Assembly (NCBI GenBank): GCA_963750255.1 | Contig: CAVVPZ010000001.1 | Coordinates: 62,001-126,000 of the forward strand | Reading direction: 5' to 3' | From: DATLED01 sp963750255 | GTDB lineage: Bacteria > Actinomycetota > Acidimicrobiia > Acidimicrobiales > CADCTF01 | Length of the DNA: 64,000 nt | Shown here: positions 44,810 to 54,521 of the stretch, piece after piece | Layout of the letters: the number at the start of each line of letters is the position of its first letter | How positions within the stretch are numbered: position 1 is the first letter of the stretch | The notes under the pieces: generated by a model | The model's database searches: none | The model's input: the letters and a program-made list of their open reading frames with translations, nothing else | What the model was told of the DNA's origin: nothing | Program-made: the position numbers and the translations under genes

Positions 44810-47505
44810 TCACTCGGAGGCCTTCTTGGCCGCGGTCTTCTTCGCCGCAATCTTCTTGGCCGCGGTCTTCGTGACCGCAGTCTTCTTCGCTGCCGCCTTC
44901 GTGGCCGCAGTCTTCTTCGCTGCCGCCTTCTTGGCCGGCGTCTTCTTCGCCGCCGCCTTCTTGCGGCCGCCCGCCTTCTTGGCCGGACCGGCGGCCCGCT
45001 TGTCGGCCAAGAGTTCGAACGCCCGCTCGGCGGTGATCTCCTCGACGCTCTCGCTGCGGGGCACGGTGGCGTTGTATTCGCCGTCGGTGATGTAGGCGCC
45101 GAAGCGGCCCTCCTTGATCACGACTGGTTTGTCGACCGCCGGGTCGACGCCGAGGTCACGCAGGGGCGGCTTGGCCGCGGCCCGGGCCCGGCCGAAGGTC
45201 TTGGGTTGGGCGTAGACGGCCAGAGCCTCCTCGAGGGTGACCGAGAACAACTGCTCCTCCGGTCCAGCGAGCGGCTGTCGGCCCCCTTCTTGAGGTACGG
45301 GCCGTAGCGGCCGTTCTGGGCCGTGATCTCCTCGCCGGACTCGGGGTCGGCGCCGACCACCCGGGGCAGCGACAACAGGCGCAGGGCGTCGTCGACCGTG
45401 ACCGCCGCGGGCTCCATGTCCTTGAAGAGCGACGCCATCTTGGGCTTCTGCTTGTCGGGCAGCGTGTCGACGTCGCCGAGCTGCACGTAGGGGCCGTAGC
45501 GGCCCGACTTCACGTAGACCGGCAGGCCGGACTCGGGATCGTCGCCGATCGGCGTGTCGCCCTTGGGCGCGGCCAGGAGCTCGAGGGCGGCGGCCGGGGT
45601 CAGCTCGTCGAGGGCCAGGTCCTCGGGCAGCGTCGCCGTGTCGTCACCCCGCTTGACGTAGGCGCCGTACTTGCCGTTGCGGACCACGATCGGCTCGCCG
45701 TCGGGGTCGAGGCCAATGGGAATGGCGTTGACCAGCGCCGGGTCGGCTTCGGCCAGCGCGTTGTCGCACAGACCCCTCAGCCCCGGCGTGCCGTTGCCGA
45801 ACCAGAACTGGTTGAGCCACGGCTCGCGCTCGGCCCGGCCGGCGGCGATCTCGTCGAGATCACTCTCCATGCGGGCGGTGAAGTCGTAGTCGACGAGCTT
45901 GGTGAAGTGGCCCTCGAGCAGGTTGACGACGGCGAACGCGTCGGCGGTCGGGATCAGGGCTTGGCCCTTCTTGCGGACGTAGCCCCGGTTCTGGATCGTC
46001 TCCATGATCGAGGCGTAGGTCGAGGGACGACCGATGCCCTTTTCCTCGAGGGCCTTGACCAGCTGGGCTTCGGTGTAGCGGGCCGGCGGCTGGGTGGTGT
46101 GGCCGTCGGCCGACAGATCCGGCCTCGGCAGTGCCTGCCCCTCCTCGAAAGCCGGGAGCCGGCGGCTGTCGTCGTCGTCGCCCGCTTCGGCATCGTCGCC
46201 GGCGAACCCGTAGACGGCCAGGTGGCCGGTGAAGGTGATGGTGCGGCCCGACGTGGTCCATTCGGTGGCTTCGCCCGCCGACGACGTGGCTGCGATGCGC
46301 ACGCGGACCGTGTGGCCGGTGGCGTCGGGCATCTGCGACGCCAACGTGCGCTGCCAGATCAGCCGATAGAGCTCGAGATCGGATCCCCGCAACTCACCGC
46401 CGACCTCGTCGGGGGCCCGGAAGGTCTCGCCGGCTGGCCGGATGGCCTCGTGGGCTTCCTGCGCGTTCTTGGACTTCGACGGGTAGGTCCGGGGCGCGTC
46501 GGTGAGGTAGTCGGCGCCGAAGCGCGACTCGATCGAGGCCCGAGCCGCGGCCACGGCCGTGCCCGACAGCGTGGTCGAGTCGGTCCGCATGTAGGTGATG
46601 AAGCCCCGCTCGTAGAGGCCCTGGGCGACCCGCATGACTTGCTGGGCACTCATCCGCAGTCGGCTGCCGCCGACCTGTTGCAGGGTCGAGGTGATGAACG
46701 GCGGCTTGGGACGCGAGCGATACGGCGACGTTTCGATCGACGTGACCGAGAAGTCGGCATCGCCCAATCGGGACTGGAGGCCGGCGGCGGCCTCCTCGTC
46801 GAGCACGAGCGTGTCGGCCTTGGCCGGAGCGCCGAGGGCGTCGAAGTCGTCCTTGCCCGCCGCCACCCGGCGGCCGTCGACCGTGCCGAGCCGGGCGCTG
46901 AAGCCGGGGTCGGTCGGGAATGCGGCCTCCATCGACCAGTACGAGGAGGGGACGAACTTCATCCGCTCCCGCTCTCGCTCGACCACGAGCCGTACCGCCG
47001 GGCTCTGCACCCGGCCGGCCGAGAGACGGGGCCGGATCTTGCGCCAGACGACCTCCGAGACCGGGTAGCCGAAGAGTCGGTCGACGATGCGGCGGCTCTC
47101 TTGGGCGTCGACAAGTCGGTAGTCGATGTCGCGCGACTCGGCCACGGCCCGCTCGATGGCGGGCCGGGTGATCTCGTGGAAGACCATGCGCCGCACCGGG
47201 ACACGCGGCTTGAGGATCTCGACGAGGTGCCACGAAATGGCCTCGCCCTCGCGGTCCTCGTCGGTGGCGAGCAGGAGTTCATCGGCGTCCTTGAGTGCGG
47301 CCCGGAGCTCGGCGATGACCTTCTTCTTGTTGTCGTAGACGGCGTAGGTCGGCTTGAAGTGGTTGTCGACGTCGACGGCGAGGCCCTTGGGCTCGAGGTC
47401 GCGGACGTGGCCGACGGAGGCCATGACGACGTAGTCCTCACCGAGGTAGCCGCTGATGCTCTTGACCTTGTTGGGGGACTCGACGATGACGAGGGATCTG
47501 GGCAT
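44810..47505 (-). CDS. topA: DNA topoisomerase I with Lys/Ala-rich tail (one frameshift)
   Basis: Type IA topoisomerase relaxing negative supercoils. About 898 residues from ATG 47505 (MPRSLVIVESPNKVKSISGY). Toprim: VIVESPNK, LLLATDEDREGEAISWHL; active-site Tyr in GFITYMRTDSTTLS; RAGRVQSPAVRLV-type region LSAGRVQSPAVRLVV. Several C-terminal domains of the GRYGPYLKKG / GKYGAYVKRG type replace zinc fingers, ending in about 75 residues of KKTAAKKA-like sequence. The frame changes near 45265; here, unusually, one missing base fits best. In M. tuberculosis topA is also close to holB. Confidence 0.93.
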
Positions 47506-47594
47506 GCTTTTTCCACGTTTGGCAGCCGCGGGCCCAAATGTCAACCGGAGGGCCGATCCGAGGCGTCGTTCCGGGGCCGGTAGCGTGACCGCCC

Positions 47595-48233
47595 GTGCCG
47601 TTGCTCCCCCTCGCCGCGCTCGTCGCCGCGCTCGACTTCCTCGACCCCGAGAAGCTGCTCATCGCCGTCGGCACCATCGGGTTGATCGCCGTCGTGTTCG
47701 CCGAGTCGGGCTTGCTCTTCGGATTCTTCCTGCCCGGTGATTCGCTGCTGTTCACCGCCGGATTGTTCGCCTCGCAGGGCAAGCTCAGCCTGCCGGTCAT
47801 CCTCGTTGGATGCTTCCTCGCCGCCGTCGCCGGCGACCAAGTCGGCTACGCCTTCGGCAACCGGGTCGGACCCGCCCTGTTCCGTCGGCCCGACTCCCGC
47901 TTCTTCAAACAGGAGTACGTCGAGAAGGCCCAGGGCTACTTCGAGAAGTACGGGTCGAAGACCATCGTGTTGGCCCGTTTCGTGCCCGTCGTCCGCACCT
48001 TCGCTCCCATCGTGGCCGGGGTCGGATCGATGCGGTACCGCGTGTTCCTGACCTACAACATCCTGGGCGGGTTCCTCTGGGCCGTTGGCGTGACGATGCT
48101 CGGCTACTTCCTGGGCGAGATCACCTGGGTGCAGAAGAACCTCGAGATCGCCATCCTCGGCATCGTCGGCCTCTCGATCCTCCCCATCGTCTTCGAGGTG
48201 GCGCGCGCCCGCCTGGCCGCCCGAAGAGCCTGA
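47595..48233 (+). CDS. DedA-family membrane protein
   Basis: 212 residues with the DedA/SNARE-associated domain: FAESGLLFGFFLPGDSLLFTAG, VGCFLAAVAGDQVGYAFGNRVG, FKQEYVEKAQGYFEKYGSKT and ARFVPVVRTFAPIVAGVGSM (the conserved R..P motif), followed by membrane segments. DedA proteins are linked to lipid-carrier recycling and envelope homeostasis. GTG start; divergent from topA with an 89-nt gap. Confidence 0.92.
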   Translation: MPLLPLAALVAALDFLDPEKLLIAVGTIGLIAVVFAESGLLFGFFLPGDSLLFTAGLFASQGKLSLPVILVGCFLAAVAGDQVGYAFGNRVGPALFRRPDSRFFKQEYVEKAQGYFEKYGSKTIVLARFVPVVRTFAPIVAGVGSMRYRVFLTYNILGGFLWAVGVTMLGYFLGEITWVQKNLEIAILGIVGLSILPIVFEVARARLAARRA

Positions 48234-48243
48234 CCGCCGCGCC

Positions 48244-48333
48244 GCCTGATCGCTTTCCGGCAGAAACCGGGGTCAGGCCCCCCGCTCGCGCCGGGAAGCG
48301 GGTTTCGGGAGGGGGTGTGAGAAGCGATCAGGC
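48244..48333. repeat. 12-bp inverted repeat between convergent genes
   Basis: GCCTGATCGCTT (48244-48255) and its complement AAGCGATCAGGC (48322-48333), 66 nt apart, lie between the ends of the DedA and SDR genes; the right arm covers the SDR stop. A bidirectional terminator is one reading, but the loop is long. Confidence 0.45.
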
Positions 48334-49173
48334 CAGAGCTCGGCGGACGGCTTCCTCGAAGCCCAGCGGCTCGTGGTCGACGAGATGTCGGATGCGGTCG
48401 TCGCCGACCACGACCTCGACGCTGAGTCCCTCGACCAGCGGCCGGGCGATCGAGGGCGGTTGGTCGGTGACCAGACCAAGCCAGAGCGAGGAGAGGTGCG
48501 GCGTCAACACGGGCACGCTGACGATGAACCGGCGCTTGCCGGCCACCTTGGCGTACGAGAGGAGCATCTGGCGGTAGGTCAGGACGTCGGCCCCGCCGAT
48601 CTCGTAGCAGCCGGCCTCGAGGGTGGGGGCGGCGGCCAGGTAGACGAGCACGTCGTCGAGGGCGATCGGTTGGCAACGGGTGTCTACCCAACGAGGGCAG
48701 ACCATGGCCGGCAGGCGGTCGACGAGTTGGCGGAGGATCTCGAAACTGGCGCTGCCGGCGCCGATGACGACGGCGGCCCGCAACTCGACCGCATCGCAGC
48801 GTTCGCGAAGTAGGCGGCCGACTTCGTGTCTACTCGCGAGGTGCTCGCTGTCGTCGTTGCCCAGTCCGCCGAGATAGACCACCCTCGTCTCGGCGTCGGC
48901 CGCAGCGTCGCCGAAGGCCCGGGCTGCGGCGGCGTCGCGCTCGGCGAAGGCCGACGACTCCATGCCGTGCACGAGGTAGTAGGCGGTGTCGATGCCGTCG
49001 AGCGCGGGCGGGATCGTGGCGGGCTCATCGAGGTCGAGATGGACCGCACGGACCGGCCCGCGATAGTCGGCGGTACGGCGGGTGGCAGCGACGACGTCGT
49101 GGCCCTCGTCGACCAGACGGGGGACGAGATGCGAGCCCACGAAGCCGGTCGCCCCCGTTACCAAGATGTGCAT
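48328..49173 (-). CDS. NAD(P)-binding atypical SDR (NmrA-like)
   Basis: 281 residues. Rossmann start HILVTGATGFVGSHLVPRLV (GxxGxxG), ATRRTADY at the cofactor-specificity strand, YYLVHGMESSAF, VVYLGGLGN, and DTRCQPIALDDVLVYLAAA typical of the NmrA/YwnB-like atypical SDRs. No classical YxxxK is evident. Substrate unknown. Start ATG 49173, divergent from the CPBP gene. Confidence 0.8.
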   Translation of the reverse strand: MHILVTGATGFVGSHLVPRLVDEGHDVVAATRRTADYRGPVRAVHLDLDEPATIPPALDGIDTAYYLVHGMESSAFAERDAAAARAFGDAAADAETRVVYLGGLGNDDSEHLASRHEVGRLLRERCDAVELRAAVVIGAGSASFEILRQLVDRLPAMVCPRWVDTRCQPIALDDVLVYLAAAPTLEAGCYEIGGADVLTYRQMLLSYAKVAGKRRFIVSVPVLTPHLSSLWLGLVTDQPPSIARPLVEGLSVEVVVGDDRIRHLVDHEPLGFEEAVRRALA

Positions 49174-49178
49174 GCTGC

Positions 49179-49823
49179 GTGCTCTACCCCCGGCGGGCTC
49201 CGTTGACCGACCCGGTCGTCATCGGGGGGCTGGCGGTCGCCGCCGTGGCCTGGGGCCTGCTCTTCGCGCTCGGTCGTCGAGGATTCTGGCCGAGAGCTGC
49301 CGCGGCGGGCGCGGCCATCGGTGCCTACGCCCTGGTCGCGCTGCGCCACGACCTGAGGCGTTGGCTGCGTCCCGATCCGATCGAGTTCGTCATCGGGGCC
49401 ATCAGCGCCGCCGTGCTCTGGGCGGCGTTCTGGGTCGGTGATCGTTTGGTCTCCCGGATCCTCCCGGCCATGAGCGCCGAGGTGGATGACCTCTACGCCG
49501 TCCGGGGTGAGACGACCACGGCTCGGATGCCGTTGGTACTGGCCGTGATAGGCCCGGCGGAGGAACTGTTCTGGCGGGGCCTGGTGCAGTCGCGTGCGGG
49601 CATCGTGGTGGCATTGATCGCGTACGCACTGGTTCACGTGTGGGAGCGCAAGCCCATCCTGCTCGTGGCTGCGCTCATGGGCGGTGCGTTCTGGGGAAGC
49701 CTCTTCGTGTGGCGCGACACGTTGGTGGCGCCCATCGTCAGTCACCTGCTCTGGGATCTCGCCATCATCGTCTGGTTCCCGACGCGACGAAGCGCCCCCG
49801 ATGGGGGCGCTTCGCACGCGTGA
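49179..49823 (+). CDS. CPBP-family intramembrane metalloprotease (CAAX-like)
   Basis: 214 residues, about six membrane segments. Motif 1 VIGPAEELFWRGLVQS (EExxxR) and the late motif VSHLLWDLAII (HxxxD) are the metal-site signatures of the CPBP/Rce1 family; the middle histidine motif is ALVHVWERK. The GTG at 49179 is only 5 nt from the divergent SDR start, so a later start (TTG around 49203, LTDPVVIGG) is also likely. The last codons form a terminator hairpin. Confidence 0.75.
   Translation: MLYPRRAPLTDPVVIGGLAVAAVAWGLLFALGRRGFWPRAAAAGAAIGAYALVALRHDLRRWLRPDPIEFVIGAISAAVLWAAFWVGDRLVSRILPAMSAEVDDLYAVRGETTTARMPLVLAVIGPAEELFWRGLVQSRAGIVVALIAYALVHVWERKPILLVAALMGGAFWGSLFVWRDTLVAPIVSHLLWDLAIIVWFPTRRSAPDGGASHA
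49789..49813. terminator. Hairpin within the last codons of the CPBP gene
   Basis: Perfect 11-bp stem GAAGCGCCCCC (49789-49799) / GGGGGCGCTTC (49803-49813), loop GAT. It encodes ...RRSAPDGGAS and stands between convergent ends (CPBP stop 49823, hppA stop 49843), so it could stop transcription from both sides. Confidence 0.65.
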
Positions 49824-49842
49824 CGCAGGGTGTGGCGATGGG

Positions 49843-52353
49843 TCAGCTACTCGGTTCCTTGAGGCGCCGCTTGGCAGTGCGAAGCTGGCGCCGCAGCGAG
49901 GCGTCCTCGTCGCCGAGGTCGACGATCCAGCGATCGAGGGCCTTGAGAGCCAGCGTCTCGGGGGCGTCGTCGTCGGACACGCCACGCTCCTCCTCGAGGC
50001 CCGCAGCGGCACGGGACTCGGCCGTCGACAGGTCCTCCGAGGCGCCCATGGCGTCGGTCTTCCGCTTGGAGAAGGCGACGGCACCGATCAGGACCAGGGT
50101 GGCCACGCCGGCAATGGAGAACCGGGCGACGTCGTTGTCCTGCAGGTTGATGACGGCCGGAAGGATCAACAGCGAGACCAGGTTCATCACCTTGATCAGG
50201 GGGTTGAGCGCCGGGCCGGCGGTGTCCTTGAACGGGTCACCGACGGTGTCGCCGATGACGGCGGCCTTGTGGGCGTCGGAGCCCTTACCGCCCTCGTGAC
50301 CGTCTTCGATGTACTTCTTGGCGTTGTCCCACGCCCCGCCTGAGTTCGACAGGTAGTTGGCCATGAGCTGGCCCACCAGGATGACTGCGGCCAGGAAGGC
50401 ACCGAGCGCCAGGAAGTTGATACCGAAGCCGATGATCACCGGCGTCAGCACGGCCAGCAGGGCCGGCGTCGCCAGCTCTCGCAGCGAAGCCGTGGTGCAG
50501 ATGTCGATGACGGGCCCGTAGTCGGGGCGCTTCTCGCCCTTCATGATGAGGCCGTCGGCGAACTGACGGCGCACCTCTTGGACGACGACCCCGGCGGTCC
50601 GGCCCACGGCGCGGATGGCGAGCGCGGAGAACAGGAAGGGCACGGCGCCGCCGATCAACAGGCCGATGAAGACCTTGGGGTCGGCGACGTTGATCGGCAC
50701 CAGGTCGAACACGCCTCGGGCCGTCTGGTTGGCCTTCTCCACCACGTCGGCGGACAGCGTGTCGTTGGCTGCCGACTCGATGAACGAGGCGAAGATGGCG
50801 ACCGAGGCGATGACGGCCGAACCGATGGCGAAGCCCTTGGTGACGGCCTTGGTGGTGTTGCCCACTGCGTCGAGGCTGACCATGATGCGCTCGGGCTCAC
50901 CGCTGAACTCGCCCGACATCTCGGCGATACCGGCGGCGTTGTCGGAGACGGGGCCGAACGTGTCCTCGGACACGATCACACCGGTGGTGGCGAGCATGCC
51001 CATACCGGTGAGAGCCACGAGGTAGAGGGCGAATTGCAGGTTGCCGCCGCCCAGGGCCAGCGACACGCCCAAGGCGATGGCGATGGCGATGATGGCGTAG
51101 ACCGACGACTCGAGGCCCGAAGCGGTGCCCGAGAGCACCGTGGTGGCCGGACCGGTGCGAGCGGCTTCGGCGATCTCACGGACGGGGCCGTACTCGGTGC
51201 CCGTGAAGTACTCGGTCAGGCGGCTGACCAGCTGGGCGAGCACCAGACCGACGACGACGGCGCCGAAGCAGCGAAGGCCGACATTGGAGAGTCCCTGCGC
51301 GTCGTTGCCGACGTAGAACAGGCCGAGAGCCAGCGTGCCGATGACGGTGATGATGCCGGCGGTGAGGAAGCCGCGGTTGATGGGCTTGAGAGCATTCGTC
51401 TCGCCCTCCTTGGCCCGCACGGCGTAGACGCCGAAGATCGAGGCGATGACGCCGACAGCGCGGGCGGCCAGCGGGAAGACCAGGCCGAGGGCCGGGTTGG
51501 CGCCGACAGCGGCGAAGGCGGGGACGCCCAAGATGATGGAGGCGACCAGCGTGACCTCGTAGGACTCGAACAGGTCCGAGGCCATGCCGGCGCAGTCGCC
51601 GACGTTGTCGCCGACGTTGTCGGCGATGGTGGCCGGGTTGCGGGGGTCGTCCTCGGGGATGCCGGCTTCGACCTTGCCCACCAGGTCAGCGCCGACGTCG
51701 GCGGCCTTGGTGAAGATGCCGCCGCCGACCCGCAGGAAGAGGGCGAGGAGCGAGCCACCGAAACCGAAGCCGACCAGGATGGCCGAGCTGGTGTTCTGGA
51801 AGATCACGATGATGATGGTGGCGCCGAGCAGGCCGAGGCCCACCGTGAACATGCCGGCCACACCACCGGTGCGGAAGGCGACCTTGAGCGCAGCCGGCAG
51901 CGAGCCCGACCGGGCCGCAGCCGCGGTGCGCACGTTGCCGCGCACGGCGAGGCCCATGCCGATGAAGCCGGTGAGCCCCGACAGCAGGGCGCCGGCCACG
52001 AAGGCGAGGGTGCGGTACAGGCCCGACTGGAAGAACGTCAGGGCGACGCTGCCGTCAGGCTTGGGAACGGCCGTCGAGGTGAGGAACACCACGATGGCCA
52101 GCGGTACCAGGATCACGCCGATGGTCTTGAACTGCCGACGCAGATAGGCGGTGGCGCCTTCCTGGATGGCGGTGGCGATCTCGATCATCTTCGGCGTGCC
52201 TTGTTCGGCGGCGAGAACGCCGCGCATCAGCACGAGTCCGACGAGCAGGGCCAGGATGGCCGATGCCCCCGAGAGCCCGAGGACGAGGAACTCTCCGCCC
52301 TTCAGCGTGAAGGCCTGGTACCCCCCTTCGGAGGCGAGCAGGAGGTGGTTCAT
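49843..52353 (-). CDS. hppA: Membrane proton-translocating pyrophosphatase, K+-independent type
   Basis: 836 residues, about 16 membrane helices; hydrolyses PPi and pumps H+. Signature DVGADLVGKVEAGIPEDDPR, then NPATIADNVGDNVGDCAGMA and the later acidic loop GDTVGDPFKDTAGPALNPLI. At the site that decides potassium dependence the sequence is GNTTKAVTKGFAIGSA, with Lys instead of the Ala of K+-dependent enzymes, so a K+-independent H+ pump is predicted. About 70 extra hydrophilic residues end the protein. The start overlaps the DtxR-family gene (ATGA), an unusual partnership. Confidence 0.95.
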   Translation of the reverse strand: MNHLLLASEGGYQAFTLKGGEFLVLGLSGASAILALLVGLVLMRGVLAAEQGTPKMIEIATAIQEGATAYLRRQFKTIGVILVPLAIVVFLTSTAVPKPDGSVALTFFQSGLYRTLAFVAGALLSGLTGFIGMGLAVRGNVRTAAAARSGSLPAALKVAFRTGGVAGMFTVGLGLLGATIIIVIFQNTSSAILVGFGFGGSLLALFLRVGGGIFTKAADVGADLVGKVEAGIPEDDPRNPATIADNVGDNVGDCAGMASDLFESYEVTLVASIILGVPAFAAVGANPALGLVFPLAARAVGVIASIFGVYAVRAKEGETNALKPINRGFLTAGIITVIGTLALGLFYVGNDAQGLSNVGLRCFGAVVVGLVLAQLVSRLTEYFTGTEYGPVREIAEAARTGPATTVLSGTASGLESSVYAIIAIAIALGVSLALGGGNLQFALYLVALTGMGMLATTGVIVSEDTFGPVSDNAAGIAEMSGEFSGEPERIMVSLDAVGNTTKAVTKGFAIGSAVIASVAIFASFIESAANDTLSADVVEKANQTARGVFDLVPINVADPKVFIGLLIGGAVPFLFSALAIRAVGRTAGVVVQEVRRQFADGLIMKGEKRPDYGPVIDICTTASLRELATPALLAVLTPVIIGFGINFLALGAFLAAVILVGQLMANYLSNSGGAWDNAKKYIEDGHEGGKGSDAHKAAVIGDTVGDPFKDTAGPALNPLIKVMNLVSLLILPAVINLQDNDVARFSIAGVATLVLIGAVAFSKRKTDAMGASEDLSTAESRAAAGLEEERGVSDDDAPETLALKALDRWIVDLGDEDASLRRQLRTAKRRLKEPSS

Positions 52354-53063
52354 GGTGCTTCCTTTCTCTTTTCTTCGGAACGGTCAGGGGTGGTGACGAA
52401 GACTTGGTGGGCGACGTTGCTGCCCAGGGTGCGATCGCGGCCGTCGACCCGGAGGACGAGCGGCCCGTCGAAGGGGTGCTTCTCGACGACCTCGACCCGT
52501 ACGCCGGGCCGTAGTCCGAGCGTGTCGAGGAAGGCCACGATCTCGGGGTCGGTCGAACCGGGCACGGCCACTTCGGCGACGTCGCCGGGTTCGAGGGCGT
52601 ACAGCGGCGGCAACTCGGCGAGGTCGGCCGACTCCGAGGCAGGTATGGGGAAGCCGTGCGGGCAGGTCCCTGGGCGGTGGAGGGCCACGAACAGGCGGTC
52701 CTCGACCTCTTGGGGCAGCTCGTGTTCGAACGAGCCCGCCAGGCGGTCGGCCTCGTTCCACGGATATCCCAACATGTCCGACAAGAACCGCTCGACGATC
52801 CGGTGCCGGCGGATGGTGGCCACGGCCGCCTGCCGGCCCACCGGGGTCAACACGACGCCCTTGTAGGGCTTGTGGTCGGCCAGCCCGCGGTCGGCCAAGC
52901 GCTTGATGGTGGCCGTGACCGTGCCCGGGCTGACGCCGAGTTTGTCGGCGAGGTCGCCGGTGTGGGCCTCGGCCCCGAGAACGCCGTCGGGGGAGGTCGA
53001 AGCCGTCTGGCGATAGATCGCCTTCAGCGTCTCGCGCTCGGACTTCGAGAGGGCCTGTTCCAT
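52350..53063 (-). CDS. DtxR/MntR-family metalloregulator
   Basis: 237 residues. Winged HTH (about 10-75; TGDLADKLGVSPGTVTATIKRLADRGL), metal-binding/dimer domain (about 76-150; HRIVERFLSDMLGYPWNEAD, HELPQEVEDRLFVAL, RPGTCPHGFPIP with Cys and His) and a C-terminal FeoA/SH3-like domain (VAEVAVPGSTDPEIVAFLDTLGLRPG). Metal, Mn(II) or Fe(II), is not certain. The promoter upstream holds a palindrome of DtxR type in its spacer, pointing to autoregulation that would also control hppA, with which it is translationally coupled. Confidence 0.9.
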   Translation of the reverse strand: MEQALSKSERETLKAIYRQTASTSPDGVLGAEAHTGDLADKLGVSPGTVTATIKRLADRGLADHKPYKGVVLTPVGRQAAVATIRRHRIVERFLSDMLGYPWNEADRLAGSFEHELPQEVEDRLFVALHRPGTCPHGFPIPASESADLAELPPLYALEPGDVAEVAVPGSTDPEIVAFLDTLGLRPGVRVEVVEKHPFDGPLVLRVDGRDRTLGSNVAHQVFVTTPDRSEEKRKEAP

Positions 53064-53079
53064 AATTCGCTGGGGCCAG

Positions 53080-53109
53080 AAGATAGTTTTTGGTCAGCCA
53101 AAACGTCAA
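53080..53109 (-). promoter_or_regulatory. dtxR-hppA promoter with embedded DtxR-type operator
   Basis: On the minus strand: -35 TTGACG (53104-53109), 18-nt spacer, -10 TATCTT (53080-53085). The spacer is almost filled by TTTTGG-N4-CCAAAA (53088-53103), the size and AT-arm style of DtxR/MntR operators. The divergent zwf start lies 38 nt beyond the -35, so zwf might also feel binding here. Confidence 0.8.
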
Positions 53110-53146
53110 CCCGGTGATCCACCCCCCGGCTGGGTACGACGAAGGC

Positions 53147-54521
53147 ATGTCCGACTGGCCGACGCGCCTGCTCCTCTTCGGCGGGAGTGGCGATCTCGCC
53201 TCCCGCTCCCTCTTCCCGGCCCTGGCCGCCCTGCACGACGACGGCCTCCTCCCGGCCGACCTCGCAGTGCTGGCCACCGGACGCTCGCCGCTCGCCGATG
53301 ACGAGTTCCGGGCCCAGGTCGTCGCCGGGCTCGAGGAGTTCGCCACCGACGTCTCCGTGGCCTCGAAGGAGTTCGTCGCCGACCTCGTGGCGTATCGGAG
53401 CGCCGACCTGACCGATCCGGCGTCAGTGGCCGGGCTGCTCGAGACATTGCCGGGCCGCGGGCCCGTTCTCGCCTACCTGGCCCTCCCACCCACGATGTTC
53501 GACGAAGCAATCGAGGGCCTGCGCTCGGCCGGTTTCCCCGCCGGCAGCCGATTCGTGATCGAAAAGCCCTTCGGTGATTCGTTGGCCTCAGCCCGGGCCC
53601 TCAACGAACTCCTTCACGAGCACGCCGACGAGTCGTCGATCTTCCGCGTCGACCACTTCCTGAACAAGCAGACGGCCCAGAACGTCCTCGGCATCCGCTT
53701 CGCCAACCGCATCTTCGAGCCGGTCTGGTCCAACGAGCACATCGCACGAGTCGAGATCACCTTCGACGAGACCCTCGGCGTCGAGGGCCGGGCCGGCTAC
53801 TACGACAAAGCCGGTGCCCTCGTCGACATGATCCAGAACCATCTGCTCCAGCTGTTGTGCTTGGTGGCGATGGACGCCCCTGGCTCGATGGACGGCGACG
53901 ACTTCCGCGACCCGAAAGGTGTCGGTCCTCCGGTCGGTCCGGGCCGACCTCGACCACTCGGTACGGGCCCGATACCGCGGCTACACCACCGAAGACGGCG
54001 TCGAACCCGACCGAAACACCGAGACGTTCGCGGCCGTGACGATGTGGGTCGACAGCTGGCGGTGGGCCGGCGTGCCGTTCGTCTTGCGATCGGGCAAGGC
54101 GCTGCCCGCAGACCGCCACGAGGTCGCCGTCCACTTCCGGCCCGTGCCCCACCTCGCCTTCGGGGCCGACGTCACCCCCACGCCCAACGTGCTCCGGTTG
54201 GCGATGTCTCCCGACCGCTTGTCGCTCGAGTTGTCGGGCAACGCCGACGGCGACCTGTTCGGCCTGCACCCGCTCGACTTGGAGGGCGACTTGGCCCCGT
54301 CCGAGCGATCCGCCTACGCCAACGTGCTCGTGCACGCCTTCGAAGGCGATCCGACCTTTGCCATCCGGGCCGATGAAGCCGAGGAGTTGTGGCGGATCGT
54401 CGAGCCCGTCGTCGCCGCGTGGCGCAACGATCCGGAGCCGCCGCTCGAGTACGAGCCCGGCACCGATCCCGTGGAGGTCACGCGTTCGGCGCCCGGCGGG
54501 GACGAGCCCGGGCCAGGATGA
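53147..54521 (+). CDS. zwf: Glucose-6-phosphate dehydrogenase (one frameshift)
   Basis: Entry enzyme of the pentose phosphate pathway, making NADPH. About 457 residues from ATG 53147. NADP motif LLFGGSGDLASRSLFPAL, substrate motif RFVIEKPFGDSLASA, catalytic region FRVDHFLNKQTAQN, and C-terminal GVPFVLRSGKALPADRHEV. The frame changes at the GG of 53918-53919: removing one G gives DPKVSVLRSVRADLDH. Its last 44 nt overlap the end of the convergent nhaA gene. Confidence 0.92.

Noticed and set aside
47539..47544. Perfect TTGACA upstream of topA as a promoter -35
   Set aside because: No acceptable -10 box is found at 16-19 nt spacing; left unannotated.
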